The translations under genes and the position numbers were made by a program. This document shows, piece after piece, positions 11,241 through 20,733 of a DNA stretch of 64,000 nucleotides. Below the pieces are notes generated by a model. That model did not search any database, had not been told where the DNA came from, and worked only from the letters and a program-made list of their open reading frames with translations. Position 1 is the first letter of the stretch, and each line of letters begins with the position of its first letter. Source of the stretch: Hirsutella rhossiliensis (Eukaryota > Ascomycota > Sordariomycetes > Hypocreales > Ophiocordycipitaceae); assembly GCF_020360975.1 (NCBI RefSeq), contig NW_025408678.1, positions 186,001 to 250,000 on the forward strand, written 5' to 3'.

Positions 11241-11449
11241 TCCGGGGGAAAGGCCCGGCATCATGGCTGATACGAAGCGGAAGGCCGAGGATGGGACTCC
11301 GGGCAGCCGAGCACACTCGCATACTGGCAGCTCACGGCATGGATATATGAGCTTTCAAGTCCATGTGCAAGGGGCGGCGATGCTCGCTCGGCAGGGAAAT
11401 GATGGGGGATGTTCTAATTACAATATGGTCATTATGGCGGTGAGGTCAA

Positions 11450-11492
11450 GGTGAGTGAAGGAGAGTGAAGGAGAGTAAAGGAGAGTGAAGGA
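11450..11492. repeat. Tandem GTGAAGGAGA repeat
   Basis: About four copies of a 10-bp purine-rich unit (GTGAAGGAGA, one copy with GTAAAGGAGA). Confidence 0.8.
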
Positions 11493-12513
11493 GTGTGTTG
11501 GATGGGATGCTCATTCCTGACGATGGCGCTGATCGGTAGGTAATAGGGCTTAATGAGCAACGCCAGATGGGGCAGCCGCAGCATCACATGACGGTGGCTA
11601 ATGTCTGCAGGCACCAATTACCGGTACAGCATGCGGCACCCCTTGGCATGCGGCACGGAGTAAAGGGTACGTACTCCGTACGCACACAATGGAACAAGGC
11701 ATTGTGGCCTGCAAACTCTTTGGCTTCTTAATAAGGCCGGCCATTTTAGCGTTCAAGGCAGCGAATGCATCGTCTCGGGCCCCGGTGCTATTTTAAGCAG
11801 GGACAGTGGACATATCGCACATGATACGGCCCCTAGTGAGATATTCATCGGCACCAGACCAGCCAGACCAGGGCGAGTTGAATGTTTACGTGGTCAACAA
11901 TGTTGACGTGCCGGGCGCGCGGGGTTTCGCATTCCGGAGCATTCCAGGTTCTGTACGTAGCCTGACCACAATATGTCGTTGGCCATTGCACTCGCGATAG
12001 CCGAATCGCCCTCGGTCACTTGCGCGACACCAAGCTTCTCTCCGGGCTGCTGGCGAGCACGGACAGCGCGGGACGAGTCAGGGCTCAGAAGGGGAGGAGG
12101 GGGGGGGAGGCGGCTGTGCTCCCAAGCCTTATGCCTGGTAAGTTACCTACCTACTTATGTACATATATAGGCACAAGGAGTATTAGGTAAGGTATTACAT
12201 GTGAGCCTGTGCTGTAGGTACCTAGGTACACCTTCATGACCCTACCAGCATGTATCCTAGAGCGACAGACACCCCCTAGGGATGCTCCCGAGTCCGATGA
12301 GCCCGGCACAAATTCCTGGTCCAATTCCCCAATGAAGCAGGGTCCGCGGGCGACGTCGGCGCACGAGGCACCGCCCAACGGTCCCCTGACGCCTACCGAC
12401 AGGACTAGTGGGTCCCCCTTGGCAAGCCCACCACCGCCGAGATCGGTGACTTGTCCGCCCGTCACATTTTCCACCTCTCCCCGCCTCCCAAAAATTTCGA
12501 GCCCTTGCTTGCT

Positions 12514-12553
12514 TGACACTCCTGACACTCTTGACACTCTCGACACTCTTGAC
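12514..12553. repeat. Tandem TTGACACTCC/T repeat in ILV5 leader
   Basis: Four copies of a 10-bp unit (TTGACACTC plus C or T) lie about 80-120 bp before the ILV5 start, in the probable 5' UTR. Confidence 0.8.
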
Positions 12554-12634
12554 TCCTTCTCTCGTCTCCCTCATCGCCCCTCACCACTCTTCCTTTGCAA
12601 TCTTCTCCCCGTCCCCCCGCATACCCAACTCACA

Positions 12635-14064
12635 ATGGCCGCGAGGAGCATGTCCAAGGCGCTGCGCGCCCCTCTGGCCCGCCCCTTGGCTTCCCCCCGC
12701 CTCCAGCAGCGCTCCTACATGGCGGCCCGCAACCTGGCCAGAGCCACGGCTGCCGTCGCCCGTCCGGCCATTGCTCAGCAGCAGGTCCGCGGCGTCAAGA
12801 CGATTGACTTTGCCGGCGTAAAGGAGGACGTCTACGGTATGCAACCCCCCCGACCAAGCCTCGGCCAATACTGACTTGGCCTCCCAGAACGTGCCGACTG
12901 GCCGCAGGAGAAGCTCCTCGTCAGTCGCAACCTCTCTCCAATGTGTCATTCCTAACCAATTCCCCATCAGGACTACTTCAAAAATGACACCCTCGCCCTC
13001 ATCGGCTACGGCTCTCAGGGCCACGGCCAGGGCCTCAACCTCCGCGACAATGGCCTCAACGTCATCGTCGGCGTCCGCAAAAACGGCAAGTCGTGGAAGG
13101 ACGCCCAGCAAGACGGCTGGGTCCCCGGAAAGAACCTCTTCGACGTCGACGAGGCCATCTCCCGCGGCACCATTGTCATGAACCTCCTGAGCGACGCTGC
13201 CCAGTCTGAGACGTGGCCCGCCATCAAGCCCCAGCTGACACAGGGCAAGGTACGACTCATGCCCAGGTGATTCTCCCTGCTCATCCCGCTAACGTGGCCA
13301 CCCTCTTCGCCTGGCCAGACGCTCTATTTTTCTCACGGCTTCTCCCCCGTCTTCAAGGACCTGACAAAGGTCGATGTCCCCAAGAACATTGACGTCATCC
13401 TGTGCGCGCCCAAGGGCTCCGGCCGCACCGTCCGCTCCCTCTTCCGCGAGGGCCGTGGCATCAACTCGTCCTTTGCCGTCTTCCAGGACGTGTCGGGCAA
13501 GGCCGAGGAAAAGGCCATTGCCCTCGGCGTCGCCATTGGCTCCGGTTACCTGTACAAGACGACGTTTGAGAAGGAGGTGTGTTCGGACCTGTACGGCGAG
13601 CGCGGCTGCCTAATGGGCGGCATCCACGGCATGTTCCTCGCCCAGTATGAGGTGCTCCGCGAGCGCGGCCACAGCCCCAGCGAGGCCTTTAACGAGACGG
13701 TCGAGGAGGCGACGCAGAGCCTGTACCCGCTAATTGGCGCCAACGGCATGGACTGGATGTACGAGGCATGCTCCACGACGGCCCGGCGAGGCGCCATTGA
13801 CTGGACGCCCAAGTTCAAGGACGCCCTCAAGCCCGTCTTCAACGACCTCTACGACAGCGTCAAGGACGGCAGCGAGACGAAGCGCTCGCTCGAGTACAAC
13901 AGCCAAAAGGACTACCGCGAGCAGTTCAACAAGGAGATGGAGGAGATTCGGAACCTGGAGATCTGGAGGGCTGGCAAGGCCGTTCGGTAAGTGCTCTCGG
14001 CCGGTCCGTGATGAATGCCGGCTGACATGTCGCTAGTTCTCTGCGACCCGAGAACCAAAAGTGA
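12635..14064 (+). CDS. ILV5: Ketol-acid reductoisomerase (acetohydroxyacid reductoisomerase), mitochondrial
   Basis: Exons 12635-12836, 12888-12919, 12971-13249, 13319-13986 and 14037-14064 give 402 aa. The enzyme carries out the NADPH-dependent second step of valine, leucine and isoleucine synthesis in mitochondria. The first 55 residues are Arg/Ala/Ser-rich and lack acids, a clear mitochondrial presequence, ending near QQQVRGVKTIDFAG. The NADPH-binding fold shows LIGYGSQGHGQGLNLRDNGLNV. Downstream are LYFSHGFSP, APKGSGRTVRSLF, the metal-binding region ETVEEATQSLYPLIG and DWMYEACSTTARRGAIDW. Exon 2 is only 32 nt and exon 5 only 28 nt; the latter adds the conserved tail SLRPENQK, so the GTAAGT at 13987 is a real donor. 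Length is normal for fungal ILV5. Confidence 0.97.
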
Positions 14065-15049
14065 AGCAGAGGCCTTGAATTGGGCACTCTGGGAGTCTTG
14101 GATGGGTCTGCTTTTCTTTGCGTCAAAGCCGGAGAATCCCGTGTACCATGTAACTAGAACCCGCGGGTAAACTCTGGCGGTGCCTTTTGGGAAGGGAAAC
14201 AGGGCTGGATTTATTGCGCATTCATGCATTGTAGTATGCTTACCTTATAGCACCTCAGTAGCGGAGCTGATACGAGTCATCTTGGACTCTTCTTGCCGAG
14301 GCAGCCCACCATTCCACGTACTTGTACACGGCCCCTCCCCACACCCACAGTGCGCCGTCTGTGTGAGTTTCAGGCTCCTTGCCGCTACCACGGCCGCCTT
14401 CTGCTTCGGTACTATTAGCATGCAAGTGCGCATATTAGCGCCAAGGCCAAAGCCCGCCCAGTTCTCTGCTCCATTTAGGCGCGAGGACCGTGTCTGTCTT
14501 GACGACTTTACGTGCGGTACAATAAAGACTTGAGTATCAGCTGGCGGCTTCGCCGTGCCCGTGCTCCTGTTGATCCTGTTCTTCTTAGGGGGACTGTACT
14601 GTAAATTCTACAGTGCAACCCAGCGCCTGGCCTGCTCGGCCGCACAGTGTGCATATCCCCAGCGCCTCTGGTCATCTCCCGCCCTTGTACCCGTACCTGT
14701 ACCCCTCTCAAAAGCGCAACGCCCGACTCGCCTCCGCTGGACAGACCCCCCCGTAGGGCCACAGCCACCCCTTCCTTTTCTTCGTCCTCATCCTCGTCCG
14801 CCAAACGCCATCCCTTTCTCCTTCCATTCCCTCCCTTCTTCCTCCATTACACAGCTCCTTCGTTGCTGGCTTCTTCTCCCTTCTCTCTTCGTTACTAAGA
14901 CGACTGTAATCGCCATTCTTCCCCCTCCACTCTCTTAGGGTCTTGATTCTTTTGCTATTCTTTCATCTCGCTTCCGCTTGTTTGTTGTCGGGTTCTCGAC
15001 AAACTTCCCCCTCGTATACCATCGTCTCTTGCCGTGCCGTCGAGTCGCC
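14065..15049. other. Intergenic region, ILV5 3' / glucanosyltransferase promoter
   Basis: 985 bp with no gene. Bases 14690-14940 are strongly pyrimidine-rich (CCTTTTCTTC-type tracts) and probably form the core promoter and 5' UTR of the next gene. An element TGTACTGTA lies at about 14595. Confidence 0.55.
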
Positions 15050-16541
15050 ATGAAGCAATTCGCCCTCGTCTCGGCCCTGGCTGCCCTGGGCACCGTCTCG
15101 GCCTCACCCACGGCCACCGAAAAGGAGCCTCCCAGCAAGCGCGCCAACTTGCCCACCGTCACCGTCTCCGGCAATGGTAAGCCCCCATCGCGCCTTGGCT
15201 CGCGCTCCCGTGAAGCCGGAACGCGCTGACCTCCAATGTAGCCTTCTGGGCCGACAAGGAGCGATTCTACATCCGTGGCATCGACTACCAGCCCGGTGGC
15301 TCCTCCGCCGACACGGATCCTCTCGCCGACAAGGCCACTTGCACGCGCGATATTGCAAAGTTCAAGGAGCTCGGCGTCAACACGATCCGCGTCTACGCCG
15401 TCGACAACTCGGCCAAGCACGACGACTGCATGAAGGCGCTCGAGGATGCCGGCATTTACCTCGTCCTCGACGTCAACACCCCCAAGTACTCCATTAACCG
15501 CAGCAAGCCCGGTCCTTCGTACAACACCAATTACCTCCAGAGCATCTTTGCCACGGTCGAGATGTTCGCCCAGTACCCCAACACTCTGGCTTTCTTTTCC
15601 GGCAACGAGGTCATCAACGATCAGAAGGACACCGACCTGTCGGCTCCCTATGTCAAGGCCGTCACCCGTGACATGAAGAACTACATGAACTCGCGCGGCC
15701 TCCGCAGGGTCCCTGTCGGCTACTCGGCCGCCGACGTCGCCTCGAACCGTCTCCAGACGGCAAACTACATGAACTGCGGAACCGACGACATGCGGTCCGA
15801 CTTCTTTGCTTTCAACGACTACTCGTGGTGCAACAGCGACTTCAAGACGTCGGGCTGGGACCAGAAGGTCAAGACCTTTTCCACCTACGGTCTGCCCATC
15901 TTGTATGTCGAACCGCTCTCCATGCCTGGATTCTAGCTGACCAAATCTTCAGCCTGTCCGAGTGGGGTTGCATCAAGAACCGCCCTCGCAAGTTTGAAGA
16001 GATTGCCGCCATGATGAGCAGCGAAATGACATCGGTTTATTCGGGCGGCTTGATGTACGAGTACTCTGTCGAGGGCAACGATTTCGGCATCGTCAAGATC
16101 AGCGGCAACACGGTCGACACCGACGCCGAGAACGGCGAGTTCAAGCTCTTTGCGTCGGCCTTGAAGGACAACCCTGCGCCCACGGGTGCTGGCGGCGCCG
16201 CCACGACGACGCATTCCGTCAGCTGCCCCACCAAGGGATCGGACTGGAATGTCGACCCCAGCCTGGTTCCCTCAATGCCCCAGCAGGCCGAGAAGTTTAT
16301 GAAGAACGGCGCTGGTGGCGGCCCTGGCCTGGCCGGCAGTGGCTCCCAGGATGCGTCTGACAGCGGTACCGCCACGGCGAGCGTCACTGGTGGCAAGGCT
16401 TCTCCCACGGGCGGCGGCAGCGGCGGGAAGAGCGATGACGACAGCGCCGCCATGTCGGTGCACGCTGGCATGGACAAAGCCCCTGTTGTTGTCTGCGGCC
16501 TGACGCTCTTCTTCACCCTGTTTGGCGCTGCGCTTTTGTGA
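15050..16541 (+). CDS. gel1: GPI-anchored beta-1,3-glucanosyltransferase, GH72 family (Gel1/Gas type)
   Basis: Exons 15050-15176, 15242-15902 and 15953-16541 give 458 aa. The enzyme cuts and re-joins beta-1,3-glucan chains at the cell surface, elongating wall glucan. MKQFALVSALAALGTVSA is a signal peptide. The GH72 catalytic domain runs to about residue 350 and has the acid/base Glu in FFSGNEVIND and the nucleophile Glu in FLSEWGC; intron 2 splits the codon just before LSEWG. Conserved pieces include FYIRGIDYQPGG and NTIRVYAVDN. There is no Cys-rich CBM43 module after the catalytic domain, so it belongs to the short Gel1-like class. The tail is Gly/Ser-rich (GGGSGGKSDDDSAAM) and ends in a hydrophobic stretch (VVVCGLTLFFTLFGAALL) fitting a GPI signal. 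The start has a good context. Confidence 0.95.
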
Positions 16542-17446
16542 GCTTGATTTGCTGGAGAAGGCCGTCCCTGGAATGTTTGTTCCCGCGGAGCAGGAAACAT
16601 GATACTGCACTCGAGCGTCTTGATCGACAGCGAAGTCAGCTCCGCCACGAAGTAGACGGGAGGGACCGCAACCGGACGCACGGTTGCGCTGAGAGTTTGC
16701 CGTCGGCGGACGGTTCACGGATCTCGAGCTTTGGGGTGAGCGCGCTCGGTGTCTTTGTTTGGGGAAGAATGGGGAAGCAACTTTAATACTGTCCCAGCTT
16801 TTGCTCCATGTTTATATGCATTGCTAGCCGTCTACGGACGGTTCATTGATTGCTGTGTTTGAGTAGTCCAATGCGTTTGTTGCCTAGGCAGGGCGTCTTT
16901 GAAGTGTTCTCCCGGCAAATCCAACGGGAGCTCGAGACAGGCCTGCTGCTGCTGGACCTGCCAGGCTGAAGTGAGTCTCGGGCTCCTGGTCGCTGTTTGG
17001 CTGGAGGGACTGGCAAATCAAGGCCTGCATGCATCCGGTGGAGGTCGGTGCGGACCAAGTTCCAAACCCCCTGTTTGAAGACCCACAAGAGGCCGGCGCT
17101 TGGGCGGACCTCGGCATCTATCCATCAGCCTTCCCCCCTCTCCAAAGTGCACAGATGGTAGCAGCCGCAGCCGAGATCCGAGAGAGAGGACAGGACGTAA
17201 GCATCCGAAACATTTCACTTCAACGTCCGTCGTGTCCGGGCCTCGTATTATTTTGCCCCATCGAAGCGTTGTACACTCAAGAGCAGCAGCAGCGCACTGG
17301 CCGAGGAACCCGACGACGGAACACGGACCGCCATCGATACTCGGCGCTGCTGCGGCTGTCTTTGCGGATTTTCCTCGTCGGTGGGATAGAGCCACCTCAT
17401 CCTCCACAGCCCAGCAGAAGAAGCAGAAAAAGGAAGAAAACAAAGC
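16542..17446. other. Intergenic region, glucanosyltransferase 3' / isomerase promoter
   Basis: 905 bp. Open frames on both strands are inconsistent and carry no domain; I see no gene. An AAGAAGCAGAAAAAGGAAG purine run lies just before the next start. Confidence 0.55.
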
Positions 17447-18405
17447 ATGGCGGCCCCCCCGCTGGCAGGCTACTCGTGCTACGCGCACTTTGTCGTGACG
17501 TCGCCGCGGCCGCTGGTGGCGCACGTCGAGATCAACCGGCCGGACAAGCTCAACGCGTTTTCGCGGGCCGTGTGGCTCGAATTTGGGCGCGTGTTTCGCC
17601 AGCTCAGCGGCGACGGCGGAGTGCGCGCCGTGGTGCTCAGCGGCGCGGGCGAGAGGGCCTTTACCGCGGGGCTGGACGTGCGGGCGGCGAGCCAGGAGGG
17701 GCCGCTGGCGGCTACGGGCGGCGAGGGCGACGGCGGGAGGGATGCGGCGAGGACGGCGAAGGCGTTGAGGGAGCATATCGAGGAGTTTCAGGGGTGTATT
17801 ACGGAGATGGAGAGGTGTGAGAAGCGTGAGTTTAACCACCTTGCAATTTTGCCAGTGCTCTCTACCCTTTGATGAGGAGAGCCGGGCTAACCAAGCATGC
17901 GCGTCTACAAGCCGTCATCTGCGTGCTCCACGGCATATCCCTCGGCCTGGCCATCGACATTGCCTGCTGCGCCGACATGCGGCTCTGCTCGTCGGACACG
18001 CGCTTCGCCGTCAAGGAAGTCGACATTGGGCTGGCGGCCGACATCGGGACGCTGGCGCGGCTGCCCAAGATTGTGGGGTCGACGTCGTGGGTCAAGGACG
18101 TGTGCCTGTCGGCGCGCGACTTCTCCGCAAGCGAGGCGCTGGCCGTGGGCTTTGTGAGCCAGGTGCACGAGGGCAAAGGTGCGGCGGTCGAGGCCGGGCT
18201 GGCCATGGCGGGCGGGCTGGCGGGCAAGAGCCCCGTGGCGGTGCAGGGGACCAAGGAGCTGCTCAACTACGGGCGCGAGCACGCGACGGCCGACAGCCTG
18301 CGGTACACGACGGTGTGGAACTCGGTCGCGCTGCAGGCGGGGGACGTGGCGGCGGCCATGGCGGGCATGTTTGGCAAGCGGAGGCCGACGTTTGAGAAGC
18401 TGTAG
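17447..18405 (+). CDS. ECH1: Delta3,5-Delta2,4-dienoyl-CoA isomerase, crotonase family
   Basis: Exons 17447-17825 and 17912-18405 give 290 aa. The crotonase fold shows [18 protein letters not shown], the oxyanion-hole strand [10 protein letters not shown], then after the intron [25 protein letters not shown]. The segment [23 protein letters not shown] carries the Glu and Asp that, together with the Asp of CADMR, form the triad of dienoyl-CoA isomerases. Plain enoyl-CoA hydratases lack the second acidic pair, so isomerase is the better call. It would isomerise 3,5-dienoyl-CoA during beta-oxidation of unsaturated fatty acids. The C-terminus is FEKL, one residue away from a consensus peroxisomal SKL/AKL signal, and the N-terminus is not an obvious mitochondrial presequence, so location is unclear. 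It ends 10 bp from the convergent TFB5 stop. Confidence 0.9.
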
Positions 18406-18415
18406 GCGAGCCTCT

Positions 18416-18917
18416 CTACTCGGAGCCGGACTCGTCGACGGGCGGCAGGTTTTCCTTGAGGCGCTGTGCCGCGCGGGTGTGTGTGAGCCAGTGATTCGGT
18501 ACGAGGGGAGAATGGGGCGAGGGTGACGTACGTCTTCGAGCTTTTGCTTGAGCAGGGCTACCATGTTCTCCTTGACGACGACGCGCTCCTCGTCGAGGTC
18601 CTCGATGATATAGTCGTGGTTGTGGCTGTCGATGTTGACGATGATGGACTTGATGGACGGGTCGCACTCGATGAGGACGCCTAGGCGTTTCGCGTTAGCA
18701 TGGGGGAAATGAATATTCTTTTCTCTCTCTCTCGCTCTCTCTCTCTCTCTGTGAGACAAGGGGGAAAACGTGGTTTTGGCTGAGTGGTTGGAGAGAGCGG
18801 CCATATGCGGACCGGGTTCGGGGTGGGGGGAGAGGAAACGGGAGCGCGCGCGCGCGAGAGAGAGAGAGAATGAGGAGCAGAGAGAGGAGCAGACCGACCT
18901 CTGATTGCGCGCGGCAT
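18416..18917 (-). CDS. TFB5: TFIIH subunit Tfb5 (GTF2H5/p8)
   Basis: Exons on the minus strand are 18917-18899, 18680-18532 and 18463-18416, giving 71 aa, the usual size. Tfb5 stabilises TFIIH by binding Tfb2 and is needed for nucleotide excision repair. The protein reads [38 protein letters not shown], a helix [17 protein letters not shown], and a short acidic tail; the [11 protein letters not shown] start and DYIIEDLDE core are diagnostic. Intron 1 (18898-18681, 218 nt) is unusually long for this window and contains CT and GC microsatellites; intron 2 is GTACGT...CACAG. The first exon codes for six residues plus one base. Its stop is 10 bp from the stop of the isomerase gene. Confidence 0.9.
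18720..18751. repeat. CT microsatellite in TFB5 intron 1
   Basis: Bases 18720-18751 are almost pure CT/TC with one CG interruption, on the plus strand, inside the first TFB5 intron. Confidence 0.85.
18845..18870. repeat. GC then GA microsatellite in TFB5 intron 1
   Basis: A run of alternating CG (about 18845-18855) passes directly into alternating GA (to about 18869). Alternating CG can adopt Z-DNA; that is general knowledge, not shown here. Confidence 0.8.
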
Positions 18918-20235
18918 GGTGACGGTGGCGAGCGGGATGGCGTGCGTGGCTCTGGATCCGTAGGTGGTGAGGCCCTCTCTCGAAGTGCGGATGGGTTGCG
19001 AGCGTCGAGAATTGGAGGGGCGGGGACGGACGGCAGTCAAGTGGTCAAGTGGGTACCTGGGAGGTACTTTTATCCCAGCACTCCGTAGCCCGCCCGCCTT
19101 TTGTCTCTCCCCCAGCATGCCAGTCGTCGCCGACGTCTAGATCAAGTGTTTGATGGCGGTTCCTCGGGCCTGGACCCCCTTGTGCCCAAGGGGCACGTTT
19201 GGGTCTGGAGCCGACTGTGAAGAAAGGCCTGCCAAGGGGTCTAGGCGGTGTCCCGAGCCGTGGCAGTCGAGGTGAGGGAAGCTCGCTCAACTCCGTCTGC
19301 GCATGTTGATTGATGATGGTGGATGGACAAGCACAACCTCCAGATAACCTTCTGTGCAACCCCATCACCAAGGAATCAAGCTTCAGCACCCTTATCCCGA
19401 CCAACCACATCCAACACTCGAAACCAGCCACTCGCCTCCCCCCCTTGCACACCTCACTGGCATGGATCCGACCGCCAAGTGTTCCTGATGTGGTGGTGAG
19501 CCACCTGTAGGAGGCGACGTGCCTCGACCTGCTGAAACAAGACGGGGTGCAGAGCGTGACCTCACGTCCTCCTTGGCCGCCGTCCAGCCATGCCCTGCAA
19601 GAGCCGGCCGTCTGTGGCCCGTCCCCCGCCGCACCGCACCGCGTCACGCACATCGCTCGCGCGCGCCATTGGATTACATGGCTTCTGAGGGAGCGATGCC
19701 GTGGGAGCGGTACTCGGCATGTACCGACGCTGCCTGCTCTGCGTTCCGCGTCCTACATACATGATACAACCTCTCCTCTCCTCTCCTCCCCTCGCCTCTC
19801 CCCTCCCCTCCCCTTCTCTTACTTCATCTCCTCCTCCTCCTCCTCTCCCCGTCGTCCTCGCCTCCCTGGTATGCCGGTATCCTAAGACGCTCCGTCGTCT
19901 CTGCCCCGCTCAGCATCAGCGCCGGCGCCTCCCCACACCCGTTCCATGAGCTCTGCCGAGACGGTCCCGACGACAGCCCCCGGATCCGCCTCGGGGCCTC
20001 GGCTTATACGGCCGTCGAGCTTGCTCCTCGACCAGAGGGAGCTGGGCTCTCCCGACACGACGCTGGATGTGCCCATTCTTAGGGTCGTACGCTCGCACTG
20101 GGATAAGCTGCCTTGATATTCTTTAAAGCAAGCAGCAGCAGCAGCAGCAGCTCGTTACAAGCTCATCCTCCTCCCGTTCCTCCCGGCCGAAAGACTATAT
20201 ATTCACCACCCCGTCGCCGGTCCGCTCTTTTACCT
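18918..20235. other. Divergent promoter region, TFB5 / small membrane protein
   Basis: 1.3 kb between divergent genes. Bases 19768-19865 are a CT-rich tract (CTCTCCTCTCC-type), and 20126-20152 hold an AGC triplet run. No supported gene. Confidence 0.55.
20126..20152. repeat. AGC triplet run
   Basis: About eight AGC/GCA triplets (AAGCAAGCAGCAGCAGC...) upstream of the membrane-protein start. Confidence 0.8.
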
Positions 20236-20733
20236 ATGCCGCCCCCGCCGTCGGCCGAGGACGCCCAAGGGGGCGTGCCGACGCAGCCGCTCATCTGGAT
20301 CATCGTGCCCCTGCTCTCCGTCTTCAGCGTCGGCTGCTTCGTCTTCTTCATGTGGAGACGCCACCAGCGCGCCCGCGACCCCAATGGCCCCGGCTGGGCC
20401 GACGACCGCGTCATCGGCCCGGGCGGCTTCCTCGTCGCCCGCACCAGCCGCCGTTGGGCCACCCTCGGCGGCACCCGCCCCCTCGAGGGCCTCAACGAGC
20501 TCGGCGAGGCGCCCCCGCCCTACGAGGCCAAGACACCGCCGCCGCCTCTCGCCGAGTACCCCCGTGTCGTGCTCCCGGAGCCCGAGGGCGAGGCCGAGGG
20601 TGCCAGGGGGCGGCCGCCGGGGTACTGCCACGCGGTACCGCAGAATCAGAATCAGCAGAGCCAGCAGAATCAGCAGCAGCCACGGTCGCCGCCCGAGGCA
20701 CATACGGCGCCACCCTCACGAGGATGTGCCTGA
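20236..20733 (+). CDS. Small single-pass membrane protein with PPPY motif, function unknown
   Basis: One exon, 165 aa from ATG 20236 (MPPPPSAEDAQGG). The frame is open upstream, but the earlier leader is serine-rich and less gene-like, so I choose this start. A single hydrophobic span (PLIWIIVPLLSVFSVGCFVFFMW, about residues 18-40) is followed by WRRHQRARD, which by the positive-inside rule puts the C-terminus in the cytosol. The tail has WATLGGTRPLEGLNELGEAPPPYEAKTPPPPL; PPPY is a binding site for WW domains of Rsp5-type ubiquitin ligases. It ends in a Gln/Asn run and Pro-rich tail. This resembles small Pezizomycotina membrane proteins with PY motifs that may be Rsp5 adaptors, but I do not recognise a named family. 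The GC-rich codon use fits a real gene. Confidence 0.65.
   Translation: MPPPPSAEDAQGGVPTQPLIWIIVPLLSVFSVGCFVFFMWRRHQRARDPNGPGWADDRVIGPGGFLVARTSRRWATLGGTRPLEGLNELGEAPPPYEAKTPPPPLAEYPRVVLPEPEGEAEGARGRPPGYCHAVPQNQNQQSQQNQQQPRSPPEAHTAPPSRGCA

Larger units (their letters stand above)
10951..12634. other. Intergenic region, Osh3 3' / ILV5 promoter
   Basis: 1.7 kb with no supported gene. It contains three short tandem repeats (11215-11240, 11455-11492, 12514-12553) and a cluster of ACCTACCT and TAGGTACCTAGGTA elements at 12145-12235. The last 150 bp before ILV5 are pyrimidine-rich. Confidence 0.55.
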
